Origin: Canna indica
Taxonomy: Eukaryota; Streptophyta; Magnoliopsida; Zingiberales; Cannaceae
DNA: 64,000 nucleotides
Direction: 5' to 3'
NCBI GenBank assembly: GCA_034359265.1
Contig: CP136890.1
Span: 33,646,501-33,710,500, forward strand
The notes under the pieces are model-generated. The model saw only the letters and a list, made by a program, of their open reading frames with translations. It ran no database searches and was not told where the DNA came from. Position 1 is the stretch's first letter. Each line of letters begins with the position of its first letter. The position numbers were made by a program, and so were the translations under genes. Shown here in pieces: positions 19,344 through 31,770 of the stretch.

Positions 19344-21776
19344 TGTAAGACCCAAATTTTTTTTCTAATATAAAAATATATTTTTGGTACAACGCACCGA
19401 ATCAGGAGTTAGTCGAGTCGAGCCGCGGAGTCACCTCGAGTAGAATGTATAACTCGGTTTATGAAGTTTAAATTGGTTAGATGGATATTTCTTTATTAAG
19501 CATTAGATGTCCTTTTCGAGTCGAGTTCAAATCGTGTATGCGGATCGAATCGGGGCCTGAATCGGACTCGGATCAAGTTGAGTAGAGACTAAGTCAGTTA
19601 GAGGGGCATTTATGTCATTAGTGGATGAGGGGATAAAACCCCTCATCATGAGCTGTGCGGCTCATTCATGAGTTGTGCGGCTCATTCTTGAGCCGCACGC
19701 CGTCCGAGCAAGAGAGGGAGGAGGGGAGATCTTGGGTCGGTGCCAAAAACCGTGTCGCCGTCGGAAGAATCGAGGTCGTCAATGTCCACCCTTTCTTCTT
19801 CCTTGATCAAGGTGAGTGGTTACTTTCCGTTGATTTGGGGGAGGCGGGTAGCCGAACCCCTAGGACTGTTAGGTGTCAAGTTTCTCACGAGTTTTTTGTC
19901 GATTCATGATACCTTGACCTTCTTATCGCTGTTTTAATTATTGTTGCATCGGGTCTCCACAGTTTTTGTCCGATTCTTGATATTTTAGGGGCTGCCGAGT
20001 CAAGGAAAAAGGGGAAAGGTCATGCCGAAAATTTCCCCAATTCCCTTGATGGATGTAAACCCCCTTTGAACGATCTTAAACCCATATCGAGTGGATTTAT
20101 GATTTACTTACTGAAAGTGACGATTGGAACTCATCCTCTAAAGCCTAGTAGGCTCGGCCAAGCAAAGGGAAAACTCCATGTTCATGGGTTGGCTGAGTAA
20201 GGGGTGTGCGGCTTGATCAAGGTCTTAATTAGGATAGATCGGAAACAAGATATTACGGTTGGGGTTGGTCCTTCCCTCTTGTTCCTTTCCTTGGAGGCTC
20301 GGCCGAGCAAGGCATGCTTTGCTCAGGTGTTGCCCGAGCAAGGATTGGGGGAGATGATGATCTCTAGAAGATAAACGTCATGGTTAGGAATACTCAAAAC
20401 AATAGGGCATGACAAGTTGCCTAGATTGACAATTAGAATCAAGATGACGTTTAGGTAAGATCTAACTAAGGAAGGCTTCTATGTTGATGCATGTAATTAG
20501 TAGAATGGTAGGATAATAACCATTCTTAGACCTTTGCTCTTTAAATTCTGAACTGTGGTGATACTTTTACCATGTTAGATAATTTATTTCCTTGTTGAAT
20601 TTATGGTTTAATGCAGAATTTAAATTCTTTATCATTGAATCATGTGGCTATACATAGTAGGTGTTGTGAAGAAATTTCATTATAGTTTATATGCTGTCCG
20701 GTTATGTTAATGGGTGCATTTCCAAGTCTATAACATGTAGTTTACATTAGCAAAAGGTAGCATATGACGCTAGATGATTTACATAAAATTATAAAGTGTG
20801 TGTTAGATATGGAAACTCAAAAGTAGACGAGTTAGGCCTCACACCTAAGAAACATTTTGCGAACAATAATGTGCACATGATACAGCCAAAATTAAAAGAT
20901 TGAGAACGGGCGGACGCTCGGGACTTTAAATAAGGAAACTTTAGGACACCATGTTTGTGTGATGTGATTGTGGTGGTCTACCGAGAAGCATGGGTAGTCA
21001 GAATGACTAATGCATGACTCGGCCAGTGATCGGGTCTTGAGATTGCACCAGTTGGGTGGGACTAGCTATCCCTACCCCAGTCGGTGTCCGAAGACTAGCA
21101 GACCATCCTAGTCGACGACACAGAGTTTGCTTTGTTTCAAGTATGTGCTATGTGGCCCAAACGGTCAGTATGTTACTATCTGTATGTGGTAGGACTGGTT
21201 ATAACCGAATCACTAGACCATGAGTAGGCCCTAGGGGCCGGGTGCCATGTGGCGTAGTTAGGCTGTTATGGCTGCTTACATGAATGTATGGCTTATACAG
21301 GACGACCCCTGGGGTCGGTTGTCATAACCAAAGCAACTTATATCCCTAACTTTATATTTTGCTGCCATATATATATATATATATATATGATTATTGGGGA
21401 ATTATGTGGTGGTTCGGAAGAACCGCTCACTGAGTCCCATGTGGACTCATGGTTTATTTCCTTGTTTTGCAGAGCCCAATGAGTGAGATGAGGCTTGGGA
21501 TCATGGTGCAGCTGGAGGGCAGGCGATGGCGTAGATCTCGTAGCAGCGTCCACTAGTCATAGTCTAGAGATCTAGGGCAGTTGTTTCTTTTAATACACTA
21601 AGATTGTCTATTCGAAAACATGTACTTGCTTTTAAACTTGAGTTGTTTCCTATGGTGGTTGATGTTTCGAAACTTTTCTTGTTTTAAAGCAAAATTGTGA
21701 ACCTTCTTTAAAGATTTGAATAAAGCTGCGTCATTGTTTTCATTATGTGTTTCAGTTTTTGTTAGTCGGTGTGACA
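19344..21776 (+). mobile_element. 3' LTR of the F1 chromovirus
   Basis: TGTAAGACCC to TCGGTGTGACA, 2433 bp. Keeps the middle part (20251-21217) lost from the 5' LTR, but its own last ~70 bp are shortened relative to the 5' LTR. It includes the TATA palindrome 19624-19647 and stem-loop 19675-19698. The substitutions between the LTRs suggest an old insertion. Confidence 0.92.
19675..19698 (+). promoter_or_regulatory. LTR stem-loop with duplicated 5' arm
   Basis: GTGCGGCTCA/TGAGCCGCAC around TTCT. An extra, partly decayed unit (GTGCGGCTCATTCATGAGTT) sits immediately upstream at 19655-19674, giving a second possible 5' arm. Confidence 0.6.
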
Positions 21777-21787
21777 TATTCCTACAG

Positions 21788-21894
21788 GTTTCATTTGCTT
21801 GTTGAATTTGATGAGGTCAAGCGAAGCTGTCGGAAGCATCTTGATGGCCATAATAGACGACGAAGGAAACCCCAGCCTAACTCTGTAAATTCAG
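21788..21894 (+). pseudogene. SPL (SBP-box) transcription factor, exon 2 fragment
   Basis: Acceptor CCTACAG, then an exon coding [20 protein letters not shown] and [16 protein letters not shown], then donor GGTAGCC. This is the second half of the SBP DNA-binding domain. It keeps the His (FH) and Cys (RSC) of the second zinc site and the bipartite nuclear signal KR...RRRRK. The start at FH matches the conserved exon 1/exon 2 junction of SPL genes. SPL proteins control flowering and shoot development. Exon 1 and later exons are not in the window, and an 11-kb retrotransposon ends 11 bp before the exon. The exon itself is undamaged, so it is either a fragment or part of a gene with a very long intron. 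Confidence 0.9.
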
Positions 21895-23611
21895 GTAGCC
21901 CCTCAAATTCATCTTATTGTGACATCTTTTGCTCAGTTGTTTTCTAGCTCTTACAATAGTTTTTAGAAAACATGTTGCTTATAAATAAACTTTACATAGT
22001 TCATAGAACTTGGTAGAGGAGCTACTATCTACTTTGTTAATCAATACATTACTCATTAATCATCCTTGCAAGTTAGTTAGCTTTACCCATCATAGAAATC
22101 TAGATCATATTATATCTACAATTAGGCTTCTCAGTTTTTGTAATTGTGAAATAACAAAATCTCATCATTGATCCTATGGTGGTGTGGTAGGAAAGAAACT
22201 TAATAAATTTCCATTGGAATACCAATTCCAAGATAAAACCTTTCTTCTTATTCATCAAAATATTGATACCAGAAGAGATGATCTCAAAGTCCTTACATGT
22301 TATGAATCAACCATCTAAGGACTTGAGGATGACACTTTCAACAACTCAGCTTGGAATAAGGTGAAACATTAGATAGATGTTCTAGTTAATTTTCTCTACA
22401 TTCAGATATACCATTCATATTTTCTCTACATTATGATATACCAATCCAACACAAATCATTGAATTGAAAATTTATAATTCAATTGGCTCAAACCTCAAAG
22501 TACCTCAAAGTTAGATGTAAATTTGAAAATATTGGTTTTATTGTTCTGCATGATATGATAAGCAAAATTGAACTATAAGCTTCATTTTATTATAGCATTT
22601 TATTATCCTCAATCTTCATATTTGCATTAGATGTTTTGTCAGGCTTTCAGTTCTTTTGATAAATCAAAGTGATGCAAAAGCATGTTAAAATGGAGATACA
22701 ATGAGAATTAACATGGAGGAAGAATCACTATTATAATTAAAAAGAGATACCAAGAGAAGAGAACACAATCTACCTATAAACGCATCTCATGCAAAATCTC
22801 TACAGTAATAGCTCCTTATTCTATACATTAGTACATTTGACATCTAGAAATCAAGTGATATTTCCTGTGACAGTGTGTTTGCCAAGCTCACAATCGACAA
22901 GCCAATTAATGTAGGATCAACGGACCTACAATATTTAGGTGCAACAGACCTAATCAACAGACAGAAAATTTGTGAATCCAACTGTATATGACTTAACCTG
23001 ATCATAAATGTGAATGAATTTTGACTAGAAAGTGATGTTGTCAAGTTTTGTTCGGGCTGATTCAACATTCCAACATGAGTTTGAACCAAATCCCAACACT
23101 TAAGTTAATCATATCGGCTAGATACGATTTCTACGCTGCCAAGATGATGCTTCCACCATTCTGATTGGATTAGAACAAGACCACGATATCTAATTCTAGA
23201 TTTCTGTTTGTTGTTGGAAAGCTCCACCCGTTCAAGAAGTATCTCAAATTGATTGTGGCTGATTTGTGTTAGAAGTATCTAACTCTAGATTTCTGTTTGT
23301 TGGATTTTCAATTCAATGATTTTCAATTCATATTTTCTCTACATTATGATATTTTCCCTATTCAATGATTTGAGTTACATATACCATGATTTGTGTTGGA
23401 TTCGTATGGATCCAATGTTGGCTACTCTTCTGTCTTCTTCCTTTCATGATAGTTTCCTATCGATCCAATGTTGGACTGGACATAGATTAACTTATGTGGT
23501 TGCTTGTAGCTTGTAAGCTTGGTGAATAGGGAGCATATTCCGTGTAGGGTTGGACTTTACATTAATATGATTTCTCTGTGTCCTTTGAGTTGCTATTGTT
23601 AAGTCAAATTC
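21895..23611. other. Probable SPL downstream intron; no gene seen
   Basis: AT-rich, with a 5' donor right at its start. No further SPL exon was recognised. TTTTCTCTACATTATGATAT occurs at about 22418 and 23333, and the neighbouring phrase CAAATCATTGAATTGAAAAT is found near 22455 with an inverted relative near 23315. Confidence 0.5.
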
Positions 23612-25851
23612 TGTCACAATGGGTGAGTTCAAAGAACTCAGTGAGCAATTTTACCAACCCCCACAAATCAACACTACAGAGATAACAAAATATATCTATC
23701 TCTACGGAGGCAATGTCATAAAGGTGTGACTAGCTACTAGGCCAACAGGCCACCTATGCCCACGGCATCTAACCCTCCAAAGAAGTGCATCAGGCCGAAG
23801 CCCACCATGCTCGAAGGCAACAGCACATACCCAAGAAGTGCATCGGGCCGAAGCCCACCATGTCGAAGGCAACAACACATACTAGAGAAGTGCATCGGGC
23901 TGAAGCCCACCATGCCGAAGGCAACATCACATACAAGAGAAGTGCATCGGACCGAAGCCCACCATGCTGAAGGCAACAACACATACTAGAAAAGTGCATC
24001 GGGCCGAAGCCCACCATGCCGAAGGCAACAACACATACAAGAGAAGTGCATTGGACAGAAGCCCACCATGCCAAAGGCAACAACACATACTAGAGAAGTG
24101 CATCGGGCCGAAGCCCACCATGCCGAAGGCAACAACACATACTAGGATATTCGAGAAAGGCCTTCCGAACTTATCCTGCAGGTTGGGAATTTGGCATCCA
24201 ACCACCCAGGCGTAGCTCAAACCCCGGCTCCTAATCTCGAGCCGCTCCGCCATTCTCAAGGATATGACGCATCAAGACCTAAGTCAAGATTCTCCTACGG
24301 TGTCCTAGGGGTGTGCTCATTATGAAGCGTCTCAACACTCCAAATTCGACCCCTGTCCTTTAGACCCGTAATGTCATGAACTCGTGTGGTTTTATTTCAT
24401 GAATTCCTTATAAGTTGGTTCATAACAGATTATGCTCACCCTTAAACCCAATTTTAATTATAGGATTAAAATTTAGATCATCTCAATTAGGGTTTTGTTT
24501 CAGGGCTTTGTTTTAGGTTACTGTTCTGCCCAGAACTACAATGTCTGACCCAAATCTAGTCTCCAAAGTGTGTCATATGTTCCCAAACCATATTTTCTAG
24601 TCGAAACGATAGGTTAAATGACTATATTCACACATACACACACATCAAAGCAAATAAATTAAAATCAGCACAGATTCATCATCTCAGCATACAATTCTAG
24701 CAAACATGCAGTTTCAGCATACTTATAAAATTAAATCCGAAAATTAACAGAAATTAATCCCTAAATTACAATTAGGACGGAATACTAATCTTAGGAATTA
24801 ATTCACAAAAATCATGCTTTTAATCAAGATTAACAACAACCCATACACTTAAATCAAGAGTCAAGCATTAGGATCAAAAAAACCCCTTCTCAAGAACCCT
24901 TAATTAGTCATTATCAAGATCTTAATCCTACCATATGATCTCTACCCAAAATCACATATTTAATCCTAATCATGCAATCCACAAATCAAGAATCCAAATT
25001 TGGAAGAATAAATCATGATTTGCACATCAAGAAAATATGGCAAGAACTCGAAGAAAATCCAAGAACAAGGCATAAATAACGAGCCATCGCGAACAGCTTC
25101 AATAATCCGATTAAAATCCCGAAGAGAGAGGGTAAACCACTCACCTTAAATTAAAAAAATATTAGGAAAGAAATCCCGGACGATGGCCCTCGAATACGGC
25201 TTCAAAAGGCCGACGGCTCAACCCAAAAAAATGGCTCTAAGGGGAAAGAGAGAGGGAGAGGAAGCAAGCGGCTCGACTCCTCTCGGCTCGGCTCCAAAGA
25301 GAAAGAAGGAAGAGAGGAAGAGGAAGAAGAATCTGGCGGCTCGGCTCGGCTCTGGGTGGCTGCGGCTCCAAGGAGAAAAGGGAAAGGGGGCTGGCGGCTT
25401 GGCTTGCCTTGGCGGCTGGCTCCCTTTCTCAACTTTTTAGGTGGCTCCAAAATAGGATCCCAAGCCATGAGGGGGGCTTTTTATACACCCTCCTCAGTCC
25501 TAACCCCTTAAACCCTTAATTCACAACCTGCATCCACCTTAAGCCAAAACCAAAATCCGCTAACCCAATAGACTTAAATAATTTAATTAATATCAATCTA
25601 ATAAATCACAACAATTAATTAAATACTCATATGAACATAATTAGCAATTGTGCACACACAACACCAAATTAAATACTCTCACCTACCTAAGCCTAAAAAT
25701 TCATAAATTTATAAATTTATATTATACTTATCCGATCTCGCAAACTTGCTCCGGACCATGAGTCGACTCGGCTCGACCACAAACTAGTCCGCTAGGCTGG
25801 CAAATACACATAAAAGAAAAAATAATAAATTTAAGTATCTGGGATATTACA
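23612..25851 (-). mobile_element. F2 LTR, 3' LTR of a reverse gypsy element, outer end missing
   Basis: Ends GGGATATTACA at 25851 (minus-strand start TGTAATATCC). The outer part beyond the GGGTGAGTTC region at 23612 is lost. Holds the 52-bp minisatellite. Its stem-loop is degraded: GTGGCTCC at 25441 is followed by GGATCCCA instead of a matching arm. Confidence 0.85.
23781..24145. repeat. 52-bp minisatellite in F2 LTR, about 7 units
   Basis: Units begin GAAGTGCATCGGGCCGAAG and contain CCCACCATGCCGAAGGCAAC. Spacing 23887 to 23939 shows the 52-bp period. Because 52 is not a multiple of 3 and the unit lacks stops in several frames on both strands, long chance ORFs appear here; I do not regard them as genes. 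Confidence 0.9.
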
Positions 25852-26562
25852 ATCCTCCATCCTTAAAGAAAATTCATACTCGAATTTCAGAAAAGAAAAT
25901 AAGGACTCACCACAACATCAAACAATGAAGGATAACTCTCTCTCATATCCTGCTCCACCTCCCAGGTGGCCTCCTGGCCAGAATGGTGCTCCCATTTGAC
26001 TTTAACCAAGGGAATCTTCTTGGACCTTAATTTTTGAATCTGCCGGTCTAGCACCTCAACTGGCCGCTCCTCTTAAGAGATTGTTGAATCCACCTCTACC
26101 GCGGTATGCTTGATCACACGGGACTCATCTCGAATATATACCTCTTCAGCATAGACCATGGAATACTAGATGTACTCGGTCCATACTAGGAGGTAGGGCC
26201 AACTCATAGGCCACGGCTCCCTTGCGCTTGAGAATAGCAAACGACCCATTGAACCTAGGGCTTAGCTTTCCTTTCTTACCAAACCTCACTACCCCAAGCC
26301 TGGAGGCATAGGCTATCACTCTGCCCTTCTGCATCAGCACGCAACCCAAGCCGACTCGGGAGGCATCACAATAAACAACCAAACCTCCTAACCCCGAGGG
26401 TACTGCTAAAACTAGCGCGGACATCAAGCGGTCCTTGAGCTTTAGAAAGCTCTCTTCACACTTACTGTCCCATTCGAACTTGATCTTATTCTGGGTTAGG
26501 CGGGCCAACGGCGCTGCAATCCTGGAGAAATTCTCCACAAACTTATTGTAGTAACCTGCCAA
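25852..26562 (-). pseudogene. Gypsy RNase H fused to integrase C-terminus by internal deletion
   Basis: On the minus strand the frame reads [20 protein letters not shown] and [17 protein letters not shown] (RNase H start), then jumps directly from GRVIAYASRL into [15 protein letters not shown] (integrase tail). The rest of RNase H and nearly all of integrase are gone, yet the join is in frame (about 26295). The chromodomain-like end (EHHSGQEATWEVEQDM) follows at about 25940-25995. Confidence 0.88.
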
Positions 26563-27203
26563 CCTAGAAAACTACGAATCTCCGAGACATTGGTCGGCCT
26601 CCTCCAGTTCTGAATTGTCTCTATCTTTGCAGGGTCCACCTTTATTCCTTCCTTGGACACCACATGACCAAGAAACCCTACGCTCTCCAGCTAGAACTCG
26701 CACTTGGAGAATTTGGCATACAACCTGTGCTCCCTGAGAGTTTTCATAACTACCCTCAAGTGCTCAGCATGCTCCTCCCTGCTCCTGGAATAAATCAAAA
26801 TGTCATCAATGAACACAATCACAAACTTATCCAGGTATTCCTTGAACACTCGATTCATCAGGTCCATAAATACTGCAGGTGCATTAGTCAGCCCGAAGGG
26901 CATCACTAGGAACAAAAAGTGCCCATACCTCGACCTGAAAGCAGTCGTAGGGATGTCACTGTCCCGAATCCTCAATTGGTGGTACCTTGACCGTAGGTCA
27001 ATATTAGAAAACCACTGCACTTCCTGAAGTTGATCAAACAAATCATCCATCCTGGGTAACGGGTACCGATTCGTTACTGTTACCTTGTTAAGTTGTCAAT
27101 AATCAATGCACATCCGCATGGACCCATCCTTCCTCTTTGAAAAGAGCACTGGAGCACCCCAAGGTGAAACACTGGGGCAAATCAAATCCAAATCAAGCAA
27201 CTC
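26563..27203 (-). pseudogene. Gypsy reverse transcriptase remnant (reverse element)
   Basis: Minus-strand blocks: [57 protein letters not shown] with the catalytic Asp pair, then [15 protein letters not shown]. Better preserved than the RT at 16380, but stops at about 26690 and 27096 and joins at both ends make it non-functional. Confidence 0.9.
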
Positions 27204-27750
27204 CTACAAGTGGGATTTCAACTCCCTCAACTCATCTGGTGACATCTGATACGGAGGAATGGATATCAGCTTCACCCCTGGCTGTAACTCGATACAGAAT
27301 TCGATCTCTCTCTCTGGAGGTAAGCCTGGCAACTCCTTCGAAAATACATCAAAGAACCCGCATACTACAGGCGTCCTCCCGATGTCTCTGGTCGCACCTC
27401 CACCTTCCTCTGCCATTGACACAAAGGCCAAAAATAACTGACACGCGCCAAAAAGTAACTTTCGGGTCTTAAAAGATGATATCGCCATCAATGGCTCACC
27501 CCTTCCCTCACCCTAGAAGGTAAACTAGGCATCCTGGGCTTATTGAAGGTCACAGTCTTAGCCCTGCAATCCATTGAGGCGAAATGGTCCACCAACCAGT
27601 ACATGCCCAATATCACATCAAGCTCCAACATCGGCAGGAGTGTGAAATCGACCATCAGCACATGCCCACAAATGACAACCTTGCAGCCTCGAAAGACTGT
27701 GTCTGCCATCACAGAAATGCCCGTAGGTGTAGACACCACAAGGGGCAATT
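27204..27750 (-). pseudogene. Gypsy protease C-terminal part (reverse element)
   Basis: Minus-strand translation gives LPLVVSTPTGISVMADTVFR, MLELDVILGMYWLVDHFA and, after a frame change near 27490, FFDVFSKELPGLPPEREIEF, the normal protease-to-RT linker. The protease active site, gag and the primer binding site are missing: at about 27750 it joins straight into the middle of an LTR. Confidence 0.8.
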
Positions 27751-29541
27751 CAAACATCATAAACAAAAAGTAAATAACATCTTTTAATAATAAAAGAACC
27801 AAAACATATTTTCTTTTCAAAACAACAAGGTTTTCAAAACATATCTCAAGTGCAGAAATAAATCAAAGAGCAACAGTTCTTTTAATAAATAAAACTAAAT
27901 AACACATGAATGTCTCCACGATACTACAACTCCAGATACCAAAATAAAAGTGCATGACAACCTACTACAGACTCGACTACGACCCCTAACTAGGACTGCT
28001 ATGAGATCATGTGGCTCCTCTGCCCTCCAGTTGCGCCAAGTGCTCCAGCCCACCACACCGGTCAGGATCTACAAAATAAAATAAAACAACGACAACAGGT
28101 GAGTTCAAAGAACTCATTGAGCAATTTTACCAACCCCCACAAATCAACACCATAGAGATAACAAGAATATATCTATCTTTGTAGAGGCAATGCCACAAAG
28201 GTGTGACTAGCTACCAGGCCAACAGGCCACCCATGCCCACGACATCTAACCCTCCAAAGAATTGCATCAGGCCGAAGCCCACCATGCCCGAAGGCAACAT
28301 CACATACCCAAGTAGTGGATCAGGCGAAGCCCACCATGCCGAAGGCAACAACACATAAAAGAGAAGTGCATCGGGCCGAAGCCCAACATGCCGAAGGCAA
28401 CAACACATACAAGAGAAGTGCATCGGACCGATGCCCACCATTTCGAAGGCAACAACACTTACTAGAGAAGTGCATCGGGCCGAAGCCCACCATGCCGAAA
28501 GGAACAACACATACAAGAGAAGTGCATCGGACTGAAGCCCACCATGCCGAATGCAACAGAACATAATAGAGAAGTGCATCGGGCCGAAGCCCACCATGCT
28601 GAGGGCAACAACACATACTAGGATATTCGGGAAAGGCCCTCCGAACTTATCCTGGAGGTTGGGAATTTTGGCGTCCAACCACCCGGGTGTAGCCCAAACC
28701 CCAGCTCTTAATCGAGCCGCTCTGTCATTCTCAAGGATATGGCGCATCAATACCTAAGTCAAGATTCTCCTACAGTGTCCAAGGAGTGTCCTTATTATGA
28801 AGCGTCTCAACACTCCAAACCCGACCGCTGTCCCTTAGACCCGTAATGTCATGAACCCATGTGGTTTTTTTCATGAATACCTTGTAAGATGGTTCATAAC
28901 AGATTGTGCTCACCCTTAAACTCAATTTTAATTATAGGATTAAAATTTAGATCATCTCAATTAGGGTTTTCTTTCAGCATTTTGTTTTAGGTTACTGTTC
29001 TGCCTAGAACTGTCGTGTCTGACCCGAATCTAGTTTCCAAAGTGTGTCCTATGTTTCCAAACTATGTTTTCTGGTCAAAACGAAAGGTTAAACGATTATT
29101 TTCACACATACACACATCAAAGCAAACAAATTAAAATCAGCACAGATTCATCATCTCAGCATACAATTCTAGCAAACATGCAGTTTCAGCATACTTATAG
29201 AATTAAATCCAAAAATTAATAAAAATTAATCCCTAAATTACTAATAGGACGGATTACTAATCTTAGGAATTAATTCACAGAAATCATGCTTTTAATCAAG
29301 ATTAAGAAGAACACATACACTTAAATCAAGAGTCAAGCATTAGGATAAAAAAACCCCTTCTCAATAACCCTTAATTAGTCATTTTCAAGATCTTAATCCT
29401 ACCACATGATCTCTACCCAAAATCACATATTTAATCGTAAGTATGCAATCCACAAACCAAGAAATCGAATTTGGAAGGAGAAATCATGATTTGCACATCA
29501 AGAAAATATGGTAAGAACTCGAAGAAAATCCAAGAACAAGG
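27751..29541 (-). mobile_element. F2 LTR (5' LTR of the reverse element), both ends missing
   Basis: Matches the F2 LTRs from CAAACATCATAAAC (27751) to CCAAGAACAAGG (29541). Contains the ~52-bp minisatellite at 28258-28620. Together with 23612-27750 it forms one reverse element with a deleted interior. Confidence 0.85.
28258..28620. repeat. 52-bp minisatellite in F2 LTR, about 7 units
   Basis: Same unit as at 23781 (AGTGCATCGGGCCGAAGCCC and so on) with separate point changes. Same position within the LTR. Confidence 0.88.
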
Positions 29542-29563
29542 GCAATGAAAGATGGTCAAGTGT

Positions 29564-31770
29564 TGTAATACCATGTGGTGGTCAAGTGTTGTAATACCCA
29601 ATATTTTTTTAAATTTTTGTTTAATTATTTCAGCAGGGGAATTCAGACACGTGTCAGAGCTGGTCGAGTGAAACGCCAAAGGGTGTGAATTAAGGTACAA
29701 CCTTTACAAGCAAGGTAATTATTTTTATTTAGGATGAATTGGTCTTTAGGTGGTAGAACGATTCGAGTCGAGTCCGGAGGTTCGAATGGAACTCGAATTG
29801 GGCTTGAATGAGTTATACGGTTTATATTAGACTTAACTTGTAGATGAGGTATTTTGGTAATTTAATAAATGAAGTTGAAGCATGTTATATTTTGCACCGT
29901 GGACCGTACGGCTCAAGAATAGCCGCATGCATGCCTTGGCGCAAGGGGAAAGAGAGGGGCGATTAGAGAAGACTCGGATTTTGATGTTGCCGTAATTCGT
30001 TGACAAGGGAACATGGAGAGTTGTCTTCCTTTTTGATTTCTACTTCAGTGAGTGGTTCCTTGCCCTTAACAGTAGGGATTCTTGGATTTCTTAGCCACCC
30101 CTTGTCTTTGTGATCTTTCCGGATTTTTTCTTGATTTGTTGTCATTTTACGGATGGTTTCTATTGGAAGATGTGTATTGTTGCGGTCTTTGGTTTCTTGT
30201 GCGAGTTTTAGGGTACGGCCGCCGCTATTGGTGCCCCTAGGGTTTTAGGGCCGAACGAATAGGGATAAGGGAAGGAGGGCTTTGAAATTTTGTCTAATGT
30301 CTAATTTGATACATTGACTTGATCTCCTAACTATTGGTTCAAATTATTTACTCTAGGAAGGGAGACATCATTGTATATTAATTAGAATGCTTACAATTTC
30401 TATCGTACTATGTTGCATGAACCAAAGAACATGATATAAGGTGGTCGGCCACATTAGGGTTACCCCAAGGGTTTTAGGGTCGGCCCGGGCAGGAACATTT
30501 GAGTAAACTTCGTAACACTGTTGATATAGCAGATTCTTAATGAACTTAGCAATGAGAATGTTTACATAATCTAATTCCTAAGGTATTAATTAGGAGGGTG
30601 TACACTCATGCGAATCACCTAAGTCCTACCCTACGATTTTAGAGCTAATTAATACCGTTGAATTTGGACTTGTGGGAAAACGGTAAAGGGTTTGGTTTAC
30701 CTACTTTGACATGTGGGTTTGATATTTTAATATATGAAAAAACAGTAGGTAAATGGCATATAAATGGTACGAAAATATTGGTTTAAGGGTGGAAACTTAA
30801 TATGAATATTTAGGCCGATTCCTAAGGCTAGAAGAATCTGGGTTTCTTGAAGGTTACGTGTAGCACTTTAATACTTGTTGAGCATGGAATTCTTAGGAAT
30901 TATCCATTTAAGTAAGTTTGTTTTTATTATATGAATTATTTCTGATTTATGTTAGTAGTATGGCTACTAAATTTTAGCTTGAATATATATCTACATTTCA
31001 TTATCATGAATGACAAATCATGCTTCTACGATAAAATGATAGCCGAATATGGGTATTCATTTATGGATGTATGTCGTGCACATTTTGTTATTTATATTCC
31101 ACTGGATATGTATGTGAGAAAATGGATTTCACCGTCAAGGGATTGGAGCCTGGGGTAGGGCTGGTCTAGGCATGCGCATCTGCATATCGGAGTCCGTCGG
31201 TATGAACTATACTCTTTTAGAAATTGTTTAAATGTGTATATATGTTATTTAATTTCCTACGTGGTACTATATGACATTTGTGTGATGTGGATGTGGATGT
31301 TCATGAGACTGGATGCATGGACAACCTGCTCAGTTGGTGGTTTACTGGCTAGGTAACGCAGTAGTGAGCCACACTAACAGCAGCCCTAGAGTGGCATCGG
31401 TGGAAGGGTCACACCTGACCACTGGATTTACCTTGATTTTATCATGGATGAGGGTCACTAGTCTTGATCTAGCAACCGACCCCTAATCTTATGATTGTCA
31501 TGCTTACACCTGTATGAGGATAAATTTGTGCATGAGCGTTGGTCACTGTAGTAGGGTAGTTTCGATTAGACCATTATACGAACCCATGTATTTTGGTTAT
31601 TTACTTATGGTTATTTGATTTATATTCTTTTGTGAATATTTATCTGGTGGTACGTTTAAATATGGAATATTTATATGACTTGTATGATGACTTAGAGAGG
31701 GCTTGGGGACGAGCCACTCACTTAGTTCTTCATGAACTCACCCTCACTTTATATGACTTGTACGATGCCT
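29564..31770 (+). mobile_element. F3 LTR-like sequence, 3' end missing
   Basis: TGTAATACCC begins at 29590, preceded by a 26-bp direct repeat that includes an extra TGTAATACC at 29564. It shares the F1/F2 LTR plan: a hairpin-like CGGCT/AGCCG at about 29909-29926, AGTGAGTGGTTCC at 30046, and near its right end GAGCCACTCACTTAG (31712), the counterpart of GAACCGCTCACTGAG in F1. The terminal GTGTGACA is absent. No coding sequence of note. Confidence 0.6.

Larger units (their letters stand above)
10763..21776 (+). mobile_element. Complete but dead Ty3/gypsy chromovirus (F1, Del/Tekay-like)
   Basis: Structure: 5' LTR 10763-14792, primer binding site 14797, gag, protease, RT, RNase H, integrase with chromodomain-like tail, purine tract, 3' LTR 19344-21776. 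Flanks are TATTA on the left and TATTC on the right, a 5-bp target duplication with one change. The 5' LTR carries a nested solo LTR and has lost 967 bp that the 3' LTR keeps. The coding region has many stops and frameshifts. It sits in an SPL intron. Confidence 0.9.

Noticed and set aside
10763..21776. Possible functional Gag-Pol
   Set aside because: Multiple stops and frameshifts in every domain, plus changed active-site residues in protease and RNase H.
23737..24259. Several overlapping ORFs of 60-110 codons on both strands (His/Met/Trp-rich repeats)
   Set aside because: They are the 52-bp minisatellite read in successive frames; the repeat lacks stops, and neither composition nor position suggests a gene. 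The same applies to 28211-28750, 40564-40988 and the antisense frames there.
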